Source: Chryseobacterium sp.
Lineage (GTDB): Bacteria; Bacteroidota; Bacteroidia; Flavobacteriales; Weeksellaceae
DNA: 64,000 nucleotides
Assembly: GCF_019236175.1 (NCBI RefSeq)
Contig: NZ_JAFAJM010000005.1
Span: 62,001 to 126,000 of the forward strand
Reading direction: 5' to 3'
Under the pieces are notes generated by a model. The model searched no databases. It worked only from the letters and a program-made list of their open reading frames with translations, and was not told the DNA's origin. Position 1 is the first letter of the stretch. Each line of letters starts with the position of its first letter. Position numbers and translations under genes: made by a program. This document shows, in pieces, positions 9,038 through 18,268 of the stretch.

Positions 9038-10507
9038 ATGAATAGAAACTATATTTTGTCTATCCTGAGCCTATTAGTCTTCAGTATCGGAAATGCACAG
9101 AATTATAAGAAACCTCTGGTTTCTGCCATCAAAGAATCTGATCTTAAAAAAGACATGTATGAGCTGGCTGCAGATCAGTTCTGGGGACGTGAAGCAGGAA
9201 CGCTGGATGAATTAAAAGTATCCATGTGGCTTGCTGATAAAGCTAAGGAAGCAGGAATGAAACCTGCCGGCGATGATGGAACTTTTTTCCAGTTTTTTGA
9301 AATGTACAGACATCAGACGACTCCTCAAAGCAGTCTGAAAATTGGTGGTACTCCTCTTACCCTATGGAAGGATTTTCTGGTTTCAGAACCGGTAAATGCG
9401 GTTATAGACGGCGAAATTGTTTATGCAGGAAATGCTGAACCCGAAGACCTTTCAAAATTAAACATCAAAGGAAAGGTTCTTGCCATCAATGCTTCTGATA
9501 AAAATATCGAAAAAGATATGACCCTTTTTGTAAGAAGATATCCCGGATTTGTAAGAGCAAAATATTATAAAAAAGCTGCCGAGCTGGGAGCAAAAGCCAT
9601 TATTTTCATTACCGATGATATTTCTGAAAAAAGCTGGGTAGAAGTACTGCCTCAAATGACAAGAGGAAGCTACGGTGTGGAAGGGCTGAGAGAAAAAATA
9701 ACGGATAATATCCCTGTATTATGGATTAAAAGAGAAAATGCAGGCTGGGTAAAAAACAATCCGAAAATTGCCCTGAACCTGATTACCGAAACCTATAAAT
9801 ATCCGTCAGTAAATATTATCGGAAAAATAGACGGTACCGATCCCGTTCTTAAAAACGAATATGTTTTACTTAGCGGGCATCAGGACCATGACGGCATCAG
9901 GCATCCAGTAAAAAATGATACCATCTACAACGGTGCAGATGACAATGCCAGTACCTGTGTAGCCATGCTGGCTATGGCAAGAACTTACAAAAAACAACCG
10001 GGAAAAAGAAGTATCCTGTTTGTATTCCACGGTGCAGAAGAAAGAGGATTACTGGGTTCAAGATGGCATGCTGCCCATCCGGTGGTTCCGAAAGAAAAAA
10101 TTGTTGCAGTACTGAACGGGGATATGATTGGAAGAAACAGCAATGATGAGGCTGCTTTACTGGGAGGTAATGCTCCTCACAAAAACTCTGAAGAATTAGT
10201 AAAAATGGCGGAGGAAGCCAATAATGAAAGTACTAAATTCCGTTATTTAAAAGACTGGGATTCTCCTAGCCATGCAGAATATTTCTACTTCAGAAGTGAT
10301 CATCTTCCGTATGCCAAGATCGGAATTCCTGCTCTATTTTTCACCAGCGTCCTGCATGATCAATACCATACGCCGCAGGATGAATCTGAAAATATCAATT
10401 TTAAAAAATTGTATAAAATGACCGAATGGATGTACAGAACATCCTGGAAAGTAGCGAATGAAGCCGAACGACCGAAAGTCATTCCGAACTTTTCGCTTGA
10501 AAGATAA
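9038..10507 (+). CDS. M28 family zinc aminopeptidase, secreted
   Basis: 489 residues. The frame is open upstream, but the ATG at 9038 gives a clean signal peptide (cleavage after SIGNAQ) and follows the previous gene by 7 nt. A PA-domain insertion lies around residues 115-250. The di-zinc catalytic domain shows SGHQDHDG (about 279), GADDNAS (about 299), GAEERGLLGS, NGDMIG and DQYHTPQD, supplying the His/Asp/Glu/Asp/His ligands of M28 enzymes. It likely trims N-terminal residues from peptides in the periplasm. Confidence 0.9.
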   Translation: MNRNYILSILSLLVFSIGNAQNYKKPLVSAIKESDLKKDMYELAADQFWGREAGTLDELKVSMWLADKAKEAGMKPAGDDGTFFQFFEMYRHQTTPQSSLKIGGTPLTLWKDFLVSEPVNAVIDGEIVYAGNAEPEDLSKLNIKGKVLAINASDKNIEKDMTLFVRRYPGFVRAKYYKKAAELGAKAIIFITDDISEKSWVEVLPQMTRGSYGVEGLREKITDNIPVLWIKRENAGWVKNNPKIALNLITETYKYPSVNIIGKIDGTDPVLKNEYVLLSGHQDHDGIRHPVKNDTIYNGADDNASTCVAMLAMARTYKKQPGKRSILFVFHGAEERGLLGSRWHAAHPVVPKEKIVAVLNGDMIGRNSNDEAALLGGNAPHKNSEELVKMAEEANNESTKFRYLKDWDSPSHAEYFYFRSDHLPYAKIGIPALFFTSVLHDQYHTPQDESENINFKKLYKMTEWMYRTSWKVANEAERPKVIPNFSLER

Positions 10508-10511
10508 TAAA

Positions 10512-10544
10512 GAAGCCGTTTCATCATTGATGAGACGGCTTTTT
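10512..10544 (+). terminator. Intrinsic terminator after M28 peptidase
   Basis: AAGCCGTTTCAT (10512-10523) pairs with ATGAGACGGCTT (10529-10540) with one G-U pair, followed by T's. Confidence 0.9.
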
Positions 10545-10552
10545 CATAAAAT

Positions 10553-10631
10553 GGCCACGAATACAGCTATCAAAATAATAATTTTCTGTTTGGATTGATC
10601 TTTATTCTAAAAAATCAGTGTATCCGTGGCT
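10553..10631. repeat. Degenerate REP-like inverted repeat
   Basis: GGCCACGAATAC near the left end and GTATCCGTGGCT near the right end are inverted copies (two mismatches) about 80 nt apart. GCCACGAAT palindromes of this kind are common intergenic repeats in Flavobacteriia. It lies between convergent genes. Confidence 0.5.
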
Positions 10632-10672
10632 CAGCTTTTTTCATCGTGTTTTTAGTAAGCGCCTGATTTATT

Positions 10673-11935
10673 TTAAATAAGAAGATTCATTAAAGACGGA
10701 TCATTATTCAGGTAGTTGACGAAGAAATCATATTGCTTCATTTTCTGAATCAACGGGCTGAAATCTTCCTTTTGCTTCAGGGCGATTCCTACGACAGCAA
10801 TTCCTTTTTCTTTCGAATTTTTCTGGGTATACTCAAAAAAAGTAATATCATCAGCAGGTCCCAAAACATCCATTACAAATGTTTTCAATGCTCCCGGCCG
10901 TTGTGGGAATCTCACCAGAAAATAATGTTTTAAGCCGGCATATAACAAAGCTTTTTCTTTGATTTCTTCCATTCTGGTGATATCGTTGTTGCTTCCGCTA
11001 ATAATGCAGACCACATTCTTTCCCTGTATTTCTTCGCTATATTTTTCAAGTGCGGCTACTGAGAGAGCTCCTGCAGGCTCTACTACAATAGCATCTTTAT
11101 TATACAATGATAAAATAGTTTCACATACCAGTCCTTCCTCTACAGTAGCCATATCATACAATACATGCTGACAAAGTTCAAAAGTAAGTCTTCCTACTTG
11201 TTGCACAGCAGCACCATCTACGAAACGGCTTATTTTTTCGAGAAGTACCGGTTTCCCTTTCTCCATCGCTTTTGTCATACTTGCTGCTGCGGAAGGTTCC
11301 ACTCCTATGATTTTCGTATCCGGAGATAATTCCTGAAATACGGAACAAATTCCTGCTGCTAATCCTCCTCCTCCTATGGGAACAAATAGATAATCAACAG
11401 GTTCTTTTGCCTGTTCCAGAATCTCCAGTCCCACTGTCGCCTGTCCCTGGATAATGGCCGGATCATCAAACGGATGAATAAATATACCGTTATTATCACT
11501 GCAAAACCTCATCGCAGCATCTTTGGCTTCATCAAAAGTATCTCCATAAAGGACAACCTCCGTATAGTCTCCACCAAACATCCTCACCTGTTCAAGTTTT
11601 TGTCCCGGAGTTGGTAAAGGCATAAAAATCGTTCCTTTAACCTTCATCGTATGGCATGCAAAAGCGACTCCCTGCGCATGATTTCCTGCACTGGCACAAA
11701 CCACTCCTCTATTCAGCTCTTCTCTGGACATGGTAGCCATTTTATGATATGCTCCCCTTATCTTGTAGGATCTTACCCTTTGAAGGTCTTCTCTTTTAAA
11801 ACTAATATTGGCATGATAAATCGTTGACAGATGAGCATTGATTGCCAATGGAGTCTTTACCACTACATTTTTCAGTCTTTCCTCTGCCTGATAGATATTC
11901 TCCAGCATGGAAGAACATGTTTCCTCTTTCATCAT
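10673..11935 (-). CDS. ilvA: Threonine ammonia-lyase (threonine deaminase), biosynthetic
   Basis: Converts threonine to 2-oxobutanoate, the first committed step to isoleucine. 420 residues: a PLP fold-type II domain with the Schiff-base lysine in RVRSYKIRGAYHKM (Lys58), SAGNHAQG phosphate-side contact, and PIGGGGLAAG glycine loop. One ACT-like regulatory domain of about 85 residues follows (starting YFLVRFPQRPGALK), so isoleucine feedback is expected. Last gene of the ilv cluster, 12 nt after ilvC. Confidence 0.95.
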   Translation of the reverse strand: MMKEETCSSMLENIYQAEERLKNVVVKTPLAINAHLSTIYHANISFKREDLQRVRSYKIRGAYHKMATMSREELNRGVVCASAGNHAQGVAFACHTMKVKGTIFMPLPTPGQKLEQVRMFGGDYTEVVLYGDTFDEAKDAAMRFCSDNNGIFIHPFDDPAIIQGQATVGLEILEQAKEPVDYLFVPIGGGGLAAGICSVFQELSPDTKIIGVEPSAAASMTKAMEKGKPVLLEKISRFVDGAAVQQVGRLTFELCQHVLYDMATVEEGLVCETILSLYNKDAIVVEPAGALSVAALEKYSEEIQGKNVVCIISGSNNDITRMEEIKEKALLYAGLKHYFLVRFPQRPGALKTFVMDVLGPADDITFFEYTQKNSKEKGIAVVGIALKQKEDFSPLIQKMKQYDFFVNYLNNDPSLMNLLI

Positions 11936-11947
11936 TGATTGTATTGA

Positions 11948-12994
11948 TTAATTATTCTCAGGTCTCAGACTTCTCACGGTCTTGCCTGCTTTCCACATTT
12001 CACTTTCTCTCAACTCCGTTAGTTCCGCCTCCAGTTTTTCTCTGTAATCCGGTTTACTGTTGCTGTCTATGGATCTTTGGGCTTCATTTCCTTTCGCTAC
12101 ATTATCATAGAGTTCTTCAAACAAAGGAGAGGTAGCATCTCTAAAGCGTTTCCACCAGTCCAGCGCTCCTCTTTGGGCAGTTGTACTGCAGTTGGCGTAC
12201 ATCCAGTCCATTCCGTTTTCGGCTACTAAAGGCATTAAAGACTGGGTAAGCTCTTCCACGGTTTCATTAAATGCTTCAGAAGGACTGTGTCCGTTTTTCC
12301 TGAGGACATCGTATTGTGCAGCAAATATTCCCTGCACAGCCCCCATCAGTGTTCCGCGTTCTCCGGCAAGGTCACTATAAACTTCTTTTTTGAAATCTGT
12401 TTCAAACAAATACCCACTTCCAATGGCTATTCCTAAAGCCGTTACTCTTTCTCTTGCTCTTCCGGTAGCATCCTGATATACTGCAAAGCTGCTGTTCAGC
12501 CCTCTATCCTGCAAAAACATTCTTCTTAATGAAGTTCCTGAACCTTTAGGAGCTACCAGGAATACATCTACATCTGCGGGAGGAACAATTCCTGTACGCT
12601 CATTAAATGTAATTCCAAAACCATGAGAAAAATACAGGGCTTTTCCGGCAGTAAGATATTGTTTTACTTTGGGCCAGTATTCAATTTGTGCGGCATCACT
12701 CAAAAGATAACAAATCACGGTTCCTTTTTCCAAAGCTTCTTCGATCTCAAATAACGTTTCTCCGGGAACAAATCCGTCTGCTACAGCTTTATCCCAGGAT
12801 TTAGAATTTTTTCTCTGGCCGACAATGACATTAATTCCGTTGTCTTTCTGATTAAGGGCCTGTCCCGGTCCCTGAACTCCGTAACCGATCACTGCCACTA
12901 CTTCATCTTTTAATACGTCCTGTGCTTTTTCTAATGGAAACTCATTTCTTGTTACTACGTTTTCCTCTACTCCGCCAAAATTCAATTTTGCCAT
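11948..12994 (-). CDS. ilvC: Ketol-acid reductoisomerase
   Basis: Converts 2-acetolactate (or acetohydroxybutyrate) to the dihydroxy acid with NADPH and Mg2+. 348 residues: Rossmann motif GYGVQGPGQA near residue 38, phosphate-binding loop QRKNSKSW (NADPH type), and SHGFGITF in the N-domain. A single knotted C-domain has the metal-binding DLAGERGTLMGA acidic cluster, making this a class I-length enzyme. The stop lies 12 nt upstream of ilvA; ilvN is 49 nt upstream. Confidence 0.96.
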   Translation of the reverse strand: MAKLNFGGVEENVVTRNEFPLEKAQDVLKDEVVAVIGYGVQGPGQALNQKDNGINVIVGQRKNSKSWDKAVADGFVPGETLFEIEEALEKGTVICYLLSDAAQIEYWPKVKQYLTAGKALYFSHGFGITFNERTGIVPPADVDVFLVAPKGSGTSLRRMFLQDRGLNSSFAVYQDATGRARERVTALGIAIGSGYLFETDFKKEVYSDLAGERGTLMGAVQGIFAAQYDVLRKNGHSPSEAFNETVEELTQSLMPLVAENGMDWMYANCSTTAQRGALDWWKRFRDATSPLFEELYDNVAKGNEAQRSIDSNSKPDYREKLEAELTELRESEMWKAGKTVRSLRPENN

Positions 12995-13043
12995 GTTTTT
13001 TGATTTTATTTGTTATATATAATAATGTTGATTAATCGTATTC

Positions 13044-13325
13044 TTAACTAGCATATTCCACTGCTGTCAGGTATGGATTTCTATGGTAATGAACTTCCAG
13101 TACATCCACTTGTTTTTCTACCTGTCGGGTGATCTTCTGAACAGATTCCTCTGTTTCTTTAATCACAATGACAAATTTTTTCACTTTTTCCAACTCTGAA
13201 GGTCCTACATGAAAAGTAATCATAGAAATTCTTCTTCTTGAAAAAATAGCATTGATTCTGCTTATCAATCCCAGATAATCTTCCGTATATGCAGTTATGG
13301 TATATTCTTTATGTTCTGTTTTCAT
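13044..13325 (-). CDS. ilvN: Acetolactate synthase regulatory subunit, short form
   Basis: 93 residues forming a single ACT domain (YTITAYTEDYLGLISRINAI), as in the regulatory subunit of acetohydroxyacid synthase. Most IlvN/IlvH proteins are 150-190 residues with a second C-terminal domain; this one stops after the ACT domain, like the short E. coli IlvN/IlvM. It lies 10 nt downstream of ilvB, supporting a paired function. Whether valine inhibition is kept cannot be read from sequence. Confidence 0.88.
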   Translation of the reverse strand: MKTEHKEYTITAYTEDYLGLISRINAIFSRRRISMITFHVGPSELEKVKKFVIVIKETEESVQKITRQVEKQVDVLEVHYHRNPYLTAVEYAS

Positions 13326-13335
13326 CTTTTTATTT

Positions 13336-15060
13336 TTAAAACTTATTATTCAATACAATTTCTGAAACACTTTTTCCCTGCGGGATCATTGGAAATACAT
13401 TGTGTTCTTTTCCTGTCATTACTTCAAGAAGGAATGCTCCCTGATGATTCAACATTTCATGGAGTGCATTTTCCAGATCTTCCCTCTGAGATACTTTTCT
13501 TCCTGAAATGCCGTATCCTTTTGCCACCTGTACAAAATCGGGACTCTGAATATCTACCGATGAGTATCTTTCTTCATGAAAAAGCTCCTGCCACTGTCTT
13601 ACCATTCCCAGATAAGAATTATTCAGAATTAAAATCTTTATACCGGGTTGATATTGCATAATGGTTCCCAACTCCTGAATATTCATCTGGGCACCTCCGT
13701 CTCCCATAATTGCAACAACAGGGCGTCCGGTTTCTGCATAAGATGCGCCTATAGCAGCAGGAAGGCAGAATCCCATTGTACCTAATCCTCCACTGGTAAC
13801 ATTGGTTCTGGAATGCTTAAACTGAGAATATCTGCAGGCTGCCATCTGATGCTGGCCTACATCGGTTACTATAACAGCTTCACCTCCAGTGATCTCATTC
13901 AGATGCCGGATCACCTCTCCCATTGTAATTTCACCTTCTTGCGGATGCAGTTCGCCATTGATCAGGCTGATGCTTTCAATTTCAAAACAATCATTAAATT
14001 TCCTGTACCATTCCGGATGATTTCTTTTTTCAATTCTTTCTGTAAGCAGGGGCAGAGTTTGTTTACAGTTTCCCAAAACCGGCACATCTGCTTTTACATT
14101 TTTATTGATTTCAGCTTTATCAATATCCAAATGAATCACCTTTGCCTGTTTTGCGTACTGATCCAGCCTTCCGGTGACTCTGTCATCGAAACGCATTCCG
14201 ACTGCAATAAGGACATCACATTCATTGGTCAGTATATTGGGTCCGTAATTTCCATGCATACCTACCATACCTACTGCCTGAGGATGATCTGTGGGGAGGG
14301 CGCTCATTCCTAAAACAGTCCATGCAACCGGAATTCCTGATTTTTCAGCAAATTCTAAAAATTCTTTTTCAGCCTTTCCCAGTAAAATTCCCTGACCTGC
14401 AATGATGAAGGGCTTCTCCGCTTCATTAATCAGAAGGGCCGCTCTTTCAATATTTTCCATGGAGGGAAAGGGATCCGGTTTATAGCTTCTTACGGAATGG
14501 CACGGAGCATATTCTTTGTATATGACTTTTTGCAATTGTGCATTTTTAGTTACATCAATCAGTACGGGTCCGGGACGTCCTGACTTGGCAATATAAAAGG
14601 CTTTTGCCAGTACTTCCGGAAGCTCATGGGCATCTGTTATCTGATAATTCCATTTGGTAACAGGGCTTGTAATATTCATCACATCAATTTCCTGAAAAGC
14701 ATCTGTTCCGAGCAGGTGTTCAAAAACCTGTCCTGTGATGCAGACCAGAGGAGTATTATCCAGTAGGGCATCTGCCAATCCTGTCACGAGATTTGTAGCT
14801 CCGGGTCCACTGGTTGCCAGTACGACTCCTACCTCTCCTGAAACCCTTGCCAATCCCTGGGCTGCATGTACTGCTGCCTGTTCGTGACGGACCAGAATAT
14901 GTTCCAGTTTCCCCCGATAATCGTAAAGGGCGTCGTAAATAGGAATAATGGCCCCTCCGGGATATCCAAAAACTGTTTTTACCCCTTCCTGAAGAAATGC
15001 TTCAAGGATAATCCGGCTTCCGCTAAGTTCTGTTTCTGTTGATAAATTTAAATACTCCAT
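13336..15060 (-). CDS. ilvB: Acetolactate synthase large subunit
   Basis: Thiamine-diphosphate enzyme that condenses two pyruvates, or pyruvate and 2-oxobutanoate. The frame extends to 15093 and would overlap ilvD; I choose the ATG at 15060, which gives a 10-nt gap and starts MEYLNLSTETELSGSRI, leaving 574 residues. Visible: FGYPGGAIIPIYDAL with the HEQAA catalytic Glu (ThDP N1' contact), FAD-linked middle domain, and the ThDP/Mg motif GDGGAQMNIQE. The start choice is moderately sure; the identity is firm. Confidence 0.95.
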   Translation of the reverse strand: MEYLNLSTETELSGSRIILEAFLQEGVKTVFGYPGGAIIPIYDALYDYRGKLEHILVRHEQAAVHAAQGLARVSGEVGVVLATSGPGATNLVTGLADALLDNTPLVCITGQVFEHLLGTDAFQEIDVMNITSPVTKWNYQITDAHELPEVLAKAFYIAKSGRPGPVLIDVTKNAQLQKVIYKEYAPCHSVRSYKPDPFPSMENIERAALLINEAEKPFIIAGQGILLGKAEKEFLEFAEKSGIPVAWTVLGMSALPTDHPQAVGMVGMHGNYGPNILTNECDVLIAVGMRFDDRVTGRLDQYAKQAKVIHLDIDKAEINKNVKADVPVLGNCKQTLPLLTERIEKRNHPEWYRKFNDCFEIESISLINGELHPQEGEITMGEVIRHLNEITGGEAVIVTDVGQHQMAACRYSQFKHSRTNVTSGGLGTMGFCLPAAIGASYAETGRPVVAIMGDGGAQMNIQELGTIMQYQPGIKILILNNSYLGMVRQWQELFHEERYSSVDIQSPDFVQVAKGYGISGRKVSQREDLENALHEMLNHQGAFLLEVMTGKEHNVFPMIPQGKSVSEIVLNNKF

Positions 15061-15070
15061 GATGTTTTGA

Positions 15071-16762
15071 TTATGATATTTCATCCGTAACACAGCCTTC
15101 GGCAGCCGATGACACAGTTAATGCATATTTGTAAAGAAGCCCTTTCTTTACTTTAAGGGATGGTTTTTCCCATCCTTGTTTTCTTTTTTCAATTTCTTCT
15201 TCCGAAACCATAAGTTGTATTGTATTGCTGACAGCATCTATTTCGATAAGATCATCATCTTTTACAAATGCGATCAGCCCTCCTTCATACGCTTCAGGGG
15301 TGATATGTCCCACAACAAAACCATGAGTTCCTCCACTGAATCTTCCATCTGTAATCAGAGCGACACTGCTTCCAAGCCCGGCTCCGATCAACGCACTGGT
15401 AGGTTTCAGCATTTCCGGCATTCCGGGAGCTCCTTTGGGACCTTCATTACGAATTACGATGACATCACCATGCTGTACAGTTCCATCCTGAATCCCTCTG
15501 ATCAGATTTTTTTCACCATCAAATACACGGGCCTTTCCGACAAAGCGTTCTCCTTCTTTTCCGGTAATCTTGGCTACACTTCCTTTTTCTGCCAGGTTAC
15601 CATATAATATTCTCAGATGTCCGGTCGCTTTTACAGGCTCCGACAAAGGCCTGATAATTTTTTGCTGACCGAAGTCCAATCCGGGAACATTTTCCAGATT
15701 TTCAGCCAGTGTTTTTCCGGTAACCGTTAAACAATCTCCATGTAACAACCCCTGTTCCAGCAAATATTTCATAACTGCCGGTATTCCTCCATGATTATGC
15801 AGATCCTGCATAAGATATTTCCCACTTGGTTTCAGATCAGCTAATACCGGTGTACAGTCGCTCATCTTTTGAAAATCATCCTGAGTCAGGGATACTCCTA
15901 CACTTTTTGCCATAGCAATAAAATGCAGAACGGCATTGGTACTGCCTCCCAGAATTACAATCATACGAAGGGCATTTTCAAAAGCTTCGCGGGTCATGAT
16001 ATCGGAAGGTTTGATATCTTTTTCCAGCAATATTTTCAGATATTTTCCTGCTTCATGGCACTCGTTATGTTTTTCTGTGCTTAGAGCAGGATTGGAAGAG
16101 GAATATGGGAGACTCATTCCCAGTGCTTCTATTGCTGAAGCCATTGTATTGGCTGTATACATTCCCCCACATGCTCCGGCTCCCGGACATGAATTTTTAA
16201 TGACCCCGTTAAAGTCTTCTTCAGAGATTTCTCCGGCAATCTTTTTCCCCAATGCTTCAAAAGCTGAAACAATATTAAGCGGCTCACCTTTATAACATCC
16301 GGGAGCAATAGTACCTCCATATACCATTATAGAAGGTCTGTTCAGTCTTCCCATGGCGATAATGGTTCCCGGCATATTTTTATCGCATCCCGGAAGTGCA
16401 ATCAGCCCGTCGTAATATTGTGCTCCGCAAATTGCTTCAATGCTGTCTGCAATGACATCGCGGCTTACCAGAGAATAACGCATCCCGTCTGTTCCGTTAC
16501 TCATTCCGTCACTTACACCAATTGTATTGAAAATCAGCCCGGCAAGCCCATGATTCCAGGTTCCTTTTTTAACCAATTGAGCCAGATCATTGAGGTGCAT
16601 ATTGCAGGTATTTCCGTCATACCCCATGCTTGCAATTCCTATCTGTGCTTTTTCCATATCTTCTTCTGTAAAACCTATCCCATACAACATTGCTTTTGCT
16701 GCGGGCTGTTCGCTATTTTGTGTAAATGTTTGTGAATATTTATTTAACATACTATCCTGCAT
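15071..16762 (-). CDS. ilvD: Dihydroxy-acid dehydratase
   Basis: Iron-sulfur enzyme making the 2-oxo acid precursors of valine and isoleucine. 563 residues. Cluster cysteines are in DGNTCNMHL (Cys53), [10 protein letters not shown] (Cys126) and [16 protein letters not shown] (Cys198), consistent with the IlvD/Edd family. [14 protein letters not shown] near the C-terminus is the second family signature. An alternative ATG four codons downstream (16750) is possible. A 38-codon ORF and a separate promoter candidate lie directly upstream. Confidence 0.96.
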   Translation of the reverse strand: MQDSMLNKYSQTFTQNSEQPAAKAMLYGIGFTEEDMEKAQIGIASMGYDGNTCNMHLNDLAQLVKKGTWNHGLAGLIFNTIGVSDGMSNGTDGMRYSLVSRDVIADSIEAICGAQYYDGLIALPGCDKNMPGTIIAMGRLNRPSIMVYGGTIAPGCYKGEPLNIVSAFEALGKKIAGEISEEDFNGVIKNSCPGAGACGGMYTANTMASAIEALGMSLPYSSSNPALSTEKHNECHEAGKYLKILLEKDIKPSDIMTREAFENALRMIVILGGSTNAVLHFIAMAKSVGVSLTQDDFQKMSDCTPVLADLKPSGKYLMQDLHNHGGIPAVMKYLLEQGLLHGDCLTVTGKTLAENLENVPGLDFGQQKIIRPLSEPVKATGHLRILYGNLAEKGSVAKITGKEGERFVGKARVFDGEKNLIRGIQDGTVQHGDVIVIRNEGPKGAPGMPEMLKPTSALIGAGLGSSVALITDGRFSGGTHGFVVGHITPEAYEGGLIAFVKDDDLIEIDAVSNTIQLMVSEEEIEKRKQGWEKPSLKVKKGLLYKYALTVSSAAEGCVTDEIS

Positions 16763-16790
16763 TTGCTATTATTCTTATCTCTTTAAAGTT

Positions 16791-16907
16791 TTATTTTCTG
16801 ATATCTTTTTTAATAATATCAATCCCTAGCTTATCACTTGTTTTAATAATAATCCGCTTCTCGTCTGTATTCAGGCTATATCTCTGAATCCGTTTACCAT
16901 TATTCAT
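16791..16907 (-). CDS. Small ORF between ilvE and ilvD (38 aa)
   Basis: ATG at 16907 to TAA at 16791 encodes a basic 38-residue peptide starting MNNGKRIQRYSLNTDEKR, with runs of isoleucine codons (III at 19-21, IDII at 29-32; 8 Ile of 38). It begins about 55 nt downstream of a -7-like element and ends 28 nt before ilvD. It could be a genuine microprotein or an Ile-sensing leader for ilvD. No terminator hairpin follows, so a leader would have to act at translation or Rho level. Tentative. Confidence 0.45.
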   Translation of the reverse strand: MNNGKRIQRYSLNTDEKRIIIKTSDKLGIDIIKKDIRK

Positions 16908-16961
16908 GGCTATTATCAAAATTTTTAATTATCCCGGAACTCATTTTAATTGATTTTGATC

Positions 16962-16969
16962 CAAAACTA
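16962..16969 (-). promoter_or_regulatory. Candidate internal promoter for the small ORF and ilvDBNCA
   Basis: On the minus strand TAGTTTTG fits TAnnTTTG, with a TTTG 25 nt upstream. Predicted start near 16957, inside the ilvE-ilvD gap, giving the ilvD group a promoter not subject to the ilvE attenuators. Confidence 0.45.
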
Positions 16970-17076
16970 CAGCTTGTAATATTTTTTTCCTTTTCAAATT
17001 TTCTGAAATTACAATACTCGACCGTTTGAAAAACGAATATATAACATTGAAATTCAATTACTTAAGCAATTAAAAT

Positions 17077-17949
17077 TTACAATGACAGAAGTCTCACCCG
17101 TTTCAAGTAAGCCTGCTGCACCTTTTTACTTTTGGTATCTTCCCAGTTTCTGGTAAAAGGAATATCATCCAGGGAATCAAGAGCAACAATTTCCGCTGCG
17201 GTACCACAGAAAAAACCTGCGTCTGCGCCTCGCATTTCTTCCGGTTTAAAAAATGTTTCTCTGACAGGAATATGAAGCTCATCACAGATTTCTATAACCG
17301 TCTGTCTTGTGATTCCGGGAAGAATACTTCCTTTAGCAGGAGTAAACAATACACCGTCTTTTTCGTAGAAAACATTCGCTCCTGAGCTTTCGGCAACATT
17401 CCCGTTCTCATCCAGTACCAGCGCTTCATCATAGCCTCTGTCTTTAGCATCCTGACAGGCAAGTATAGAGTTTACATAATGGCCGCCTACTTTTGCTTCC
17501 ACTTTAAATGCTTTAGGATTAGGGCGCTGAAAAGCTGAGGTCATGATTCTCATTTTATTGGCCAGATAGCCATTACTCCATTCCCAGGCTAATAATGAGA
17601 GATAGGATTTCTGACCTTTTGAGAGTGACATATTGGGAGAACAGGTGACTAATGGGCGAATATAGGCATCAGAAAATCCATTGCGTTCCAGAAGCTCATA
17701 AGTAAGTGTTGTAAGTTGCTTTACGGAATAATCAAAAGGAATATGCATCAGTTCCGCGGATCTTTTCAATCGTTCATAATGTTCTTCTGCTTTGAAGACT
17801 TTGGTTCCATGATCTGTACTGTAAGATTTGATTCCTTCAAAAACAGAATATCCGTAATGAAGGGATTGCCCGTAAAGATTTGTTCCGGCGTCTTTGGCCT
17901 TCATAAAATTTCCGTCAAAATAGATGACAGTTTCGTCGTTGTAATACAT
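17077..17949 (-). CDS. ilvE: Branched-chain amino acid aminotransferase
   Basis: PLP fold-type IV transaminase interconverting leucine, isoleucine and valine with their 2-oxo acids. 290 residues. Catalytic lysine is Lys153 in EAKVGGHYVNS. The cofactor phosphate-binding region ESSGANVF and LPGITRQTVIEI are typical. It is the first structural gene after the tandem attenuator region. A 314-nt gap with a possible promoter separates it from ilvD. Confidence 0.95.
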   Translation of the reverse strand: MYYNDETVIYFDGNFMKAKDAGTNLYGQSLHYGYSVFEGIKSYSTDHGTKVFKAEEHYERLKRSAELMHIPFDYSVKQLTTLTYELLERNGFSDAYIRPLVTCSPNMSLSKGQKSYLSLLAWEWSNGYLANKMRIMTSAFQRPNPKAFKVEAKVGGHYVNSILACQDAKDRGYDEALVLDENGNVAESSGANVFYEKDGVLFTPAKGSILPGITRQTVIEICDELHIPVRETFFKPEEMRGADAGFFCGTAAEIVALDSLDDIPFTRNWEDTKSKKVQQAYLKRVRLLSL

Positions 17950-17984
17950 GTTATGGTTGTTTAAAAAAATTCACAAATGGGGAT

Positions 17985-18012
17985 AAAAAAACCCTCTCAC
18001 GCTGTGAAAGGG
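17985..18012 (-). terminator. Attenuator terminator T2 of ilvE leader
   Basis: On the minus strand CCCTTTCAC-AGC-GTGAGAGGG forms a 9-bp stem (one G-U) with a 3-nt loop, followed by seven T's. The 5' arm can instead pair with CTGTGAGAAGG, which overlaps the stop codon of leader peptide 2 (18040-18050), giving the antiterminator. Confidence 0.9.
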
Positions 18013-18044
18013 CTCAATATATGTATAGTCATATACGTTCCTTC

Positions 18045-18101
18045 TCACAGACGCAAGGGAATAATAATGACGATAATAATGACTGCTAATAGCTGATACA
18101 T
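18045..18101 (-). CDS. ilv leader peptide 2 (18 aa)
   Basis: The ORF encodes MYQLLAVIIIVIIIPLRL: 13 of 18 residues are Leu, Ile or Val, with a solid block of Val/Ile codons at positions 7-14. Ribosomes starved for charged tRNA-Ile or tRNA-Val would stall there and leave the downstream antiterminator strand free. A ribosome reaching the TGA would cover that strand and let T2 form. It lies after T1, so it is made only when T1 is read through. Too short for ordinary gene finding. Confidence 0.85.
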   Translation of the reverse strand: MYQLLAVIIIVIIIPLRL

Positions 18102-18126
18102 ATCCTGTACAATTAAAAGTTAAAAC

Positions 18127-18154
18127 AAAAAAGCCGTTTCATATCTGAAACGGC
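18127..18154 (-). terminator. Attenuator terminator T1 of ilvE leader
   Basis: Minus strand GCCGTTTCA-GATA-TGAAACGGC, a perfect 9-bp stem followed by six T's. Its 5' arm is also perfectly complementary (8 bp) to GAAACGGC at 18191-18198 in the last codons of leader peptide 1, the antiterminator. Confidence 0.92.
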
Positions 18155-18183
18155 CCCTATATAATTTAAATTAAAATCTATTT

Positions 18184-18264
18184 TTAAAATGCCGTTTCCT
18201 TACTGTTGCTAATGACAACAGCAATAATAGAAATGACAATATTTTTCTGATTCGCAAAATTCAT
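18184..18264 (-). CDS. ilv leader peptide 1 (26 aa)
   Basis: The ATG at 18264 opens a 26-residue ORF whose core IVISIIAVVI (residues 9-18) is almost only Ile and Val. The antiterminator strand GAAACGGC lies in codons 23-25, one ribosome footprint downstream of the control codons, exactly as in enteric ilv/leu attenuators. The start codon is 4 nt after the -7 element, so the RNA probably begins at or next to this ATG (leaderless). Confidence 0.85.
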   Translation of the reverse strand: MNFANQKNIVISIIAVVISNSKETAF

Positions 18265-18268
18265 ACTG

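Noticed and set aside
13813..14313. 166-codon plus-strand ORF inside ilvB
   Set aside because: Opposite strand of acetolactate synthase, no motif, no promoter.
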